Source of the DNA: Tetmemena sp. SeJ-2015
Lineage: Eukaryota; Ciliophora; Spirotrichea; Sporadotrichida; Oxytrichidae
NCBI GenBank assembly: GCA_027382625.1
Contig: JAJKFJ010011927.1
Location: 1 to 12,654 of the forward strand
Direction of reading: 5' to 3'
DNA: 12,654 nt
A program made the position numbers and the translations under genes. How positions within the stretch are numbered: position 1 is the stretch's first letter; each line of letters begins with the position of its first letter. Under the pieces are notes generated by a model, which was given only the letters and a program-made list of their open reading frames with translations, did no database searches and was not told the origin of the DNA. Shown here one piece after another: positions 8,157 through 12,654 of this stretch.

Positions 8157-8778
8157 TAAGAGCTTAAGAAAATTCCTGATGGATATAAAAATTTTAAAAC
8201 GGAAAAATCTTGGTAGATCATTCTCGAATTTTTTAAATAATACAAAATCATAAAAATACCAAATGTAGATAGGAATTTTTAAGTTAATGCTGTTTTAATA
8301 TCATAGTTAGTTTGCTAATATTTTAAGTTAATATTCTCCTTTTTTATTTTGATGTCAGAAAAAACTAAATAATTTATGGTTAGATTTCATCGAAGTCTTA
8401 TCAAATTTTATAAAATTTAAGAATATATTAAAATTAAATTGATCATGCAAGCAATTTAAATATTTATTCAGGATTTATTTCTTATGAGAAATAGAAATTT
8501 ATAAAATGACTTGATGTCACATAATAAAAGATAAACAAAAGTTAAGATGCTTTTAATAAATAAACAGATAAAAAAAGAAATAAATAATCACAAGTTTTAA
8601 CCAAAATAAGGTTAAAATTAATTCTTACTTTATTATATTGAGAAAGAAGAGACCCAATAAAACATTAGCAATGACAATTTGTTTAAATTATTTTTAATAA
8701 CTCAAATCTTTTTTATATTAACAAGTAAATATAAAAATATTGTACTTAATTCATTTTTAAATGAAGTAATTTTGATAT

Positions 8779-9372
8779 TATAGGTGGGAAATTAAAAGTA
8801 AAGAAAAGTTAATTTAATTACGACAGAAGAAATGAGTGGTAATTTAAGTGTGTACTATTGAAATAATTAATAATAATTATATTTATTCATAAAATCGTAA
8901 AACCCTTTTGCTTCCTTGGAACTTTTGCCACTAAGTCCAGAATTATCAGTGGCTAAAGTTTAGTATTCTTGAAATTTGAGGGTGAAAATTTTCTTATCTC
9001 GGTACTGAGAGGTGTTGTAGAGGAAATTAAAAAAGAAACTCATATAATTTATTTTAAGCTATAAAAAGCTGTATATCAGAGAGTCTATGATTTAACTGCC
9101 ACGATTTACAACCACCTATCTATTATTTTAACAACTCACCGATATCATTTAAATTTTAAACTATATTCATTAAATATCCTTTAGTCTAATATATAACTGA
9201 AGATTCTAAAACGCGTTGGAAGAAGTTCCCTTCCTGCTTAGACTATAAATTCAAAGTATCTATTTAAATAACATTTCAATCATTAATGAAAATTATTAAA
9301 ATTATATATTCGTTATATTACTTTTTTCTTAAATCCACAATGAAAATATAATTTAATTCTATAACCTCCTTC
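8779..9372 (+). mobile_element. Unit F: possible further TIR-bounded unit (weak)
   Basis: ATTATAGGTGGGAAATTAAA at 8779 shares the first nine bases and general pattern of the C and D left arms. A loosely matching inverted right end is ATAATTTAATTCTATAACC near 9345-9366. The length (about 0.59 kb) and the GC-richer core at 8890-9240 fit the family. Both arms are badly diverged and may be coincidental. Confidence 0.28.
8891..9289 (+). CDS. Candidate coding segment of unit F under UAR=Gln, product unknown
   Basis: The frame has no TGA until 9287 (about 132 codons) and contains several TAA/TAG. There is no ATG, so it is at best part of a gene. The most coding-like part is about 8966-9050, rich in first-position G (KFEGENFLISVLRGVVEEIK). 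Later phrases such as LKRVGRSS are basic. I cannot assign a family. A faint resemblance to histone H4 was considered and not accepted. It could be a remnant gene or chance. Confidence 0.28.
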
Positions 9373-9402
9373 AGGATTTAGCCGATTAATTATAGATTTA
9401 AA

Positions 9403-9432
9403 TATAGAATGAATATCATTAGATAATAGAGG
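9403..9432 (+). repeat. 3' arm of unit G
   Basis: Begins TATAGAATGAATATCATT and ends AGATAATAGAGG. It is identical to unit A's left arm (1019-1048) at 26 of 30 positions with no gaps. It lies on the 3' side of a second ubiquitin-like remnant, exactly as in unit A. Confidence 0.75.
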
Positions 9433-9539
9433 TCTTTTTCAAAATATGATCAAGATAGAATTTTTAATAAAGTGCTATAATTATGTGATTAGATTAAAAC
9501 AGAATGCATTTAAATATGTAAGGGGTAACCCGAAAGCTC

Positions 9540-9865
9540 TGTGTAAAGATCATAAAGAGCACAGATTCAGTCTCAGTTTAAATTTTTGACTGTGCTCAAA
9601 GCTGTTGATATTTTAGAATGAGGATCGGTCTCCTTCTAGATTTTGTAATCGGTGAGGATTATGCTTGCGTATGATGAAGATAATGTTCATGATGCTGTTA
9701 AAAAATAAGAAAATCCAAGCTTTTAGCTTTCAGAGAAAATGAATTGATCAGGATGGATGCCTTACTTGATCTGGACACTTGTTTACTTCGTTATGAATCT
9801 TAAATTTTCGAGCTTGAGCTTATTTTCGTAGATGTCGTAGTGGATTTAGTTGTTGAGATAGTCAT
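9540..9865 (-). pseudogene. Second decayed ubiquitin-like gene
   Basis: Reading on the minus strand from ATG 9865, a Ser/Thr-rich stretch leads to SKIQD, matching ubiquitin 29-32 (KIQD at 9797-9808), with TAA on Gln31 (9800-9802). About 29 extra bases follow. Another frame then gives KQGIHPDQ (9744-9767), matching KEGIPPDQ, then FIFS as in LIFA. After an insert of about 55 bases comes LTDYKIQKETDPH (9618-9656), matching LSDYNIQKESTLH (56-68), with TAG at 9636-9638 on Gln62. The copy is more decayed than that in unit A: it has several frame changes, Glu34 is replaced by TAA and the C-terminal Gly-Gly is lost. The insert after Lys48 is homologous to the one in unit A, sharing TGAACA and ATCTTCA in order. 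It is most likely a pseudogene from the same divergent family. Confidence 0.72.
9558..9598. repeat. 8-bp inverted repeat downstream of the second ubiquitin copy
   Basis: GAGCACAG and CTGTGCTC flank a 25-base loop. It lies in the region that aligns with the tail of the unit A copy. It could be a relic RNA structure or chance. Confidence 0.5.
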
Positions 9866-10155
9866 TTCATTTAGTTTAACTCTGAATTTATAGAGTAAAA
9901 TTGTTTGTATCACTGAGCAATTACTCAAATAGATTATATTTCGATGAAAAAATAAATAAACACGTTCATTTAATAATATTAAAAAATTCTGCATAGCTTT
10001 ATCTACATAAATGTATTTTTTTATTGATCTCTCATAATTGGAGGCTGTGAACCAAGCTATTAATAATTATGAAATTTAATTTAGGTTTAATAAGATAATT
10101 TATTAACGACTGAATTATTCTATTTATTTTAACTTAATAAAATAATACTCTCTAG

Positions 10156-10183
10156 TGATATTATCCGTTCAGCCCCGATTTTT
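10156..10183 (+). repeat. Left terminal inverted repeat of the 340-bp element
   Basis: Outer AT-rich part TGATATTATC, then the GC-rich core CGTTCAGCCCCGATTTTT. The core pairs exactly with 10468-10485. Confidence 0.85.
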
Positions 10184-10299
10184 CAAAAACTTTTCAGTTT
10201 CCTTCTGTAAAGCCTGGACGAACGAGGACGAAGCAGTTGCCATCTGGGTTAAAACTTTGTACTGTAAGCGCTCCTTGTCGGCCGAGTATTGCTAGAAAA

Positions 10300-10449
10300 A
10301 TGTAAAAAAAAGCTAATTTTACTTTATTAAATCCCACAATTGTAGGGAAATTTATGGATTTGAACATGCCTATTATGGATGGTTTTGAAGCAACTTCTCT
10401 AAAGTTCAGTAAAAAGACTAAAAACAGTGGCTACTTACTGGGCGAGCTA
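10300..10449 (+). pseudogene. Response-regulator receiver-domain fragment
   Basis: Receiver domains accept phosphate from a histidine kinase on a conserved Asp. Here 10351-10395 reads FMDLNMPIMDGFEAT, which is the central block of a receiver domain, including the phospho-acceptor Asp (D of FMDL, 10357-10359) and the MP.MDG turn. This block is typical of hybrid histidine kinases and their regulators. Upstream in another frame, NEDEAVAIWVKTL (about 10217-10257) resembles the N(G)xEAV helix that precedes the block, so at least one frameshift lies between. Downstream the sequence (SLKFSKKTKNSGYLL) does not follow the usual Thr- and Lys-containing motifs. No ATG or full domain exists and the fragment lies inside the inverted repeats. 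It is a captured or decayed gene piece, though an excised insert upstream is possible. Confidence 0.75.
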
Positions 10450-10467
10450 GCTTCCTAGCCAGTAGTT

Positions 10468-10495
10468 AAAAATCGGGGCTGAACGTATAATATTA
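10468..10495 (-). repeat. Right terminal inverted repeat of the 340-bp element
   Basis: AAAAATCGGGGCTGAACG followed by TATAATATTA, the inverted partner of 10156-10183. The GC-rich block begins immediately outside it. Confidence 0.85.
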
Positions 10496-10945
10496 CCCCA
10501 TGGGGTAGGTTTGTAATACCCCTACCTGTCCCCCTCATAAATATGGGGGCTCATACGGTCTCCCTCGAATGCATCACCGGTACTCTCTAGAAGTACTGAC
10601 CACTGACCAGGGGGGCCCACAGCCGATAGCCGCAAGAGGACGCTGGCGTTGTCCCTCACTGCACATAGCAATAGGAAACCCTGCCGTTCAAACCCTCCCT
10701 GACTGAGGGCGTGAGCTGCCGGTCGCTCGGGGGCCTCGGGCGCCATGCCTGGGGCCCAGTGGACTTGTAAAAGAGAGCGTGCACTCTGCCTCCGGTGTCT
10801 GATTCATCAGGCTGCCTCATAGCGGTAGTCATAGGGTGGCCGCTGTCAGTCTCTTGTCATCCTCAACTAGGTTCGATCTGTCTTGATATGCTCTAGTAGC
10901 ACTGTAGTCGCCGTAGTCGGTGCGTCGTCTGCTGCAACCACTCTT
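10496..10945. other. Sharply bounded GC-rich block of foreign composition
   Basis: This stretch is far richer in G+C than anything else in the window and begins abruptly at the end of the 340-bp element. It holds short palindromes (CCCCATGGGG; CCCCCTCATA facing TATGGGGG; GGTAGG facing CCTACC) and a 7-bp tandem repeat (CTGACCA twice, 10596-10609). A 74-codon minus-strand frame (10746-10522) is open, but its composition simply reflects the GC content and it matches nothing I know, so I do not call it a gene. The block may be a transferred segment, part of a larger composite element with its left neighbour, or a GC-rich exon of an unknown gene. Confidence 0.7.
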
Positions 10946-11340
10946 ATTTTATTTCCCTTTTTTTCCGAGTCAGCTCCATCAGCAACTCCATCTTCCTCTG
11001 GAAATCCTATTTAACAATTATTTTAAAACAAAATAAAGAAGACATATTTTATTATGAAAGATATACTATTTTATAATTTTTTAATTTTTTATAATAATTT
11101 AGATTATATTTGTAGATCCGTAGCTGATAGCTCTCTGTGAAGCGTTGTAAGGAACGTTAATTAATAATAATAAATTTAAAATTTAAAAGCAATTTAAATT
11201 TGATTGACTCTTATTTCTTTCTAAAGTAATTGGAGGTGCTTTACTTTTGTTTCAGGGACTGCCTCTATCACCTTTGCTAATACTTCTAGTATCTTCCATG
11301 TTGTAAGATATAATTTAATAATAAATGAGGCGTTTCCATA
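10846..11340 (-). CDS. Candidate minus-strand coding region under UAR=Gln, product unknown
   Basis: No TGA occurs in this frame for 164 codons, from after TGA 11343-11341 to TGA 10848-10846. Three protein-like islands lie in the same frame: 11317-11205 (TTWKILEVLAKVIEAVPETK then VKHLQLLQKEIRV), about 11155-11105 (LTTLHRELSATDLQI) and 11005-10850 (EEDGVADGADSEKKGNK then IRVVAADDAPTTATTVLLEH). AT-rich stretches that could be introns or excised segments separate them. An 8-bp repeat CTTACAAC (minus strand) starts the first island and recurs at the second. IRVVAADDAP faintly resembles the start of a receiver domain. There is no in-frame ATG at the 5' end. It overlaps the GC-rich block. Random openness of this length is possible. 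Confidence 0.35.
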
Positions 11341-11630
11341 TCAGTTTGGTAATATTAAGTATTCAACTATATCATTTCCAAATTTTAGGGATATCTTCAT
11401 TTTATTATATAAAGATTTTAAATTTAATAAAAGTGTATATGTCTGATTAATTTCACCAAAATATTTTACCAATTTAATAAATATTGAAAAAAAACTTATA
11501 TAAAAATACAAGTGGCCTAATTTTGACTTGTGAAAATATTCATAAGGAGTCTGTGCAATTTTATGTAGCTGTTTTTCATTTTGAAAGGAGTCAAGTTCTA
11601 AATGTAACATTTATTATAATAAAAATTAAA

Positions 11631-12017
11631 ATGATTAAATACTCAGTCTCATCATATTTTTCAGATCCCTTATTTACAATTATAAGCAAATTCAAAAATA
11701 GAAGAAGGAAGTTGGCCTCCTCCCTTCATAAAACTTAATTCTAAAAATCTTAAAACAAGTGTAAGTCCTGTAAAAATACTCACCAAAAAAAGTCAAAGGC
11801 CTTAAATTTAATTGATTGTCATAACTCTGGCTTTTATAATTTATTCTTTAAAGTTAACATTTTGCCCAAGATCGGAAAATTTATCTATGGTTTTAAGTAA
11901 TAAAGTGATTATTTACGAATTTTAATGAAATCTAGGCATCATCAGTATTCAATAGGATAATATTTTTTGTTTTCCTCTTAAAATAATCGAAATCTGAACT
12001 CACATATATTTAATTGA
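11631..12017 (+). CDS. Candidate ORF under UAR=Gln, product unknown
   Basis: I do not recognise it. From ATG 11631 the frame runs 128 codons to TGA 12015. The same frame is open back to at least 11484 with no stop of any kind for 84 codons (11484-11735), which is unusual in such AT-rich sequence. The protein is basic (FKNRRRKLASSLHKT), with a Cys-x-x-Cys pair (KCKSCKN) followed about 20 residues later by a Cys-His, so a small zinc-binding segment is conceivable. A minus-strand frame overlapping 11341-11610 is equally open, so orientation is not certain. No unit arms were found nearby. Confidence 0.3.
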
Positions 12018-12654
12018 AAATCTGACAAATAAAGTTCAATTTTAGGTCAATTTATAGATTATTTAAATCTATTTTGAGAAGCTGCAACAATTTATTTGGA
12101 TAAACTCACAAGTACTTTATATAAATTCAAGAATAGCCGTTTTAGTATTATAAATGTACAGCTCAATTTATACTGTCAACTTTTATAATCTTATTTTTCT
12201 GAAAGTTTCTTGAAGGGTTTGTGAGTAAAGACTTGCTAAAAAGAGGGAAATTAGAATTCAAATAATTAAAAATTTTGCTTAACAAATAAAAAATTTATAA
12301 ATTCCAAAAATTATGAAACCAGATTTTTTAATTAAGTAAAAAATTAACTTTAAATTCACTTTTTTTTTTGCATTGAAGCATATTTAATCATTTTTGCTAT
12401 TTTTTATTAAGTTTTAAATTGAAAATGGTTCCGGTTGACTTATGGTCCCCAATTATTATAGTTTTTTCCTCTTAAAAAATTAAATTTATAATTTTAGATC
12501 TATTTAAAAAATTAGATTTGAGCTTATTGAATTTGAGAAATCTCAAGTCATTCATGTAATTTATTGTAACTGTATCTTTAGTTTTGCTATTATTAATTTG
12601 TAGTGTCTCTACTTCTCTAATTACTCTTTATTTCATGCACTCTCGCTGTTCCTT
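12018..12654. other. AT-rich stretch with no recognised gene
   Basis: Mostly A+T with simple T and A runs (for example near 12360). No conserved protein phrase, RNA gene or unit arm was seen. A small GC-richer phrase near 12425-12450 is too short to interpret. Confidence 0.55.

Larger units (their letters stand above)
6510..8778. other. Long AT-rich region without a recognised gene
   Basis: About 2.3 kb of strongly A+T sequence. No unit arms of the TTATAGG type, no conserved protein phrase and no RNA gene were seen on either strand. Landmarks are the (AG)9 tract at 7119-7136 and the palindrome at 8145-8156. Mild GC rises near 7960-8020 and 8140-8220 show no persuasive coding texture. Confidence 0.5.
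9403..9990 (-). mobile_element. Unit G: second ubiquitin-carrying unit (right end uncertain)
   Basis: The left arm is clear (9403-9432). The right arm is not. By analogy with unit A it should end about 124 bp beyond the ATG at 9865, near 9990. Only partial traces are seen, such as ATCACTGA at 9909-9916, the inverse of the TCAGTGAT shared by C and D. Unit G is a paralogue of unit A in both arm and contents, so the two arose by duplication of a whole unit or from related progenitors. Confidence 0.5.
10156..10495. mobile_element. 340-bp element with 28-bp terminal inverted repeats, different family
   Basis: The core arms CGTTCAGCCCCGATTTTT (10166-10183) and its exact inverse (10468-10485) are 18 bp and perfect. 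A further ten bases outward (TGATATTATC against the inverse of TATAATATTA) agree at eight. The arms are GC-rich where the surroundings are AT-rich, so the match is not compositional. The size is MITE-like and no transposase is present. It encloses a piece of a response-regulator gene, so it may be a gene-capturing element. A target-site duplication cannot be read cleanly because the flanks are themselves palindromic. Confidence 0.75.

Noticed and set aside
8891..9289. Resemblance of LKRVGRSS and SRIISG to histone H4 phrases
   Set aside because: The two phrases are short, wrongly spaced for H4 and not supported by the intervening sequence.
9800..9994. 64-codon minus-strand ORF whose tail reads MTISTTKSTTTSTK
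   Set aside because: Not a separate gene. Its last third is the N-terminal part of the decayed ubiquitin copy starting at 9865, and the rest is AT-rich upstream sequence of the unit.
10488..10496. TAATATTAC, identical to the rolling-circle origin nonamer of some single-stranded DNA viruses
   Set aside because: There is no proper stem around it and no Rep-type coding sequence. The bases belong to the AT-rich outer part of the inverted repeat, so a chance match is most likely.
10522..10746. 74-codon minus-strand ORF in the GC-rich block, extending further on both sides if UAR is Gln
   Set aside because: Openness follows from high GC content (few stop codons). The product is compositionally biased and matches no family I know, and its extension runs antisense through the convincing receiver fragment at 10351-10395.
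11341..11610. 89-codon minus-strand ORF
   Set aside because: It overlaps an equally open plus-strand frame, is dominated by Phe, Tyr, Leu and Lys as expected from AT-rich DNA, and ends at a TGA just upstream of a better-looking minus-strand region. Left out as a gene, though orientation here is unresolved.
1..12654. Telomere-type C4A4/G4T4 or C4A2 repeats at unit ends, tRNA or rRNA genes, CRISPR arrays
   Set aside because: None seen by eye on either strand. The unit arms carry no telomere-like repeats, unlike the telomere-ended transposons known in some hypotrichs.

Overview
The window is about three-quarters A+T and almost free of standard-code ORFs. It looks like non-coding DNA broken by a few islands of higher GC content. 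The best clue to the organism is two decayed ubiquitin copies, both on the minus strand. Several of their conserved glutamine positions carry TAA or TAG, as expected where UAR encodes Gln and UGA is the stop, which is the nuclear code of many ciliates. The response-regulator fragment fits too, since ciliates have many hybrid histidine kinases. I infer germline-type (micronuclear) ciliate DNA, perhaps a hypotrich or relative. The lineage is uncertain, and decayed sequence from another UAR=Gln eukaryote is not excluded.

The main structural result is a set of units of about 0.61-0.67 kb, each bounded by related inverted arms beginning TTATAGG and each enclosing one GC-richer island. They are unit A (1018-1626, ubiquitin-like, minus), unit C (3459-4129, candidate two-exon gene, plus), unit D (5132-5779, plus), probably unit E (about 5850-6505, plus), probably unit G (left arm 9403, ubiquitin-like, minus) and perhaps unit F (about 8779-9372). 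In A, C and D an ATG lies 124-128 bp inside the 5' arm, although the interiors differ. This could be gene-sized somatic chromosome precursors sharing end signals, or a TIR element family that carries gene pieces. The sequence alone does not decide.

Region by region: 1-1017 AT-rich, nothing found; 1018-1626 unit A; 1780-2225 island B with an ORF; 2226-3458 AT-rich with one long hairpin; 3459-4129 unit C; 4130-5131 AT-rich; 5132-5779 unit D; 5850-6505 unit E; 6510-8778 AT-rich with an (AG)9 microsatellite; 8779-9372 candidate unit F; 9403 to about 9990 unit G; 10156-10495 a different 340-bp TIR element holding a receiver-domain fragment; 10496-10945 a sharply GC-rich block; 10846-11340 a minus-strand open frame; 11484-12017 a plus-strand open frame; 12018-12654 AT-rich, nothing found.

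Only the two ubiquitin copies and the receiver fragment rest on recognisable homology. The other coding calls rest on open frames under UAR=Gln, codon texture and position inside a unit, and they are weak because UGA alone is a rare stop.
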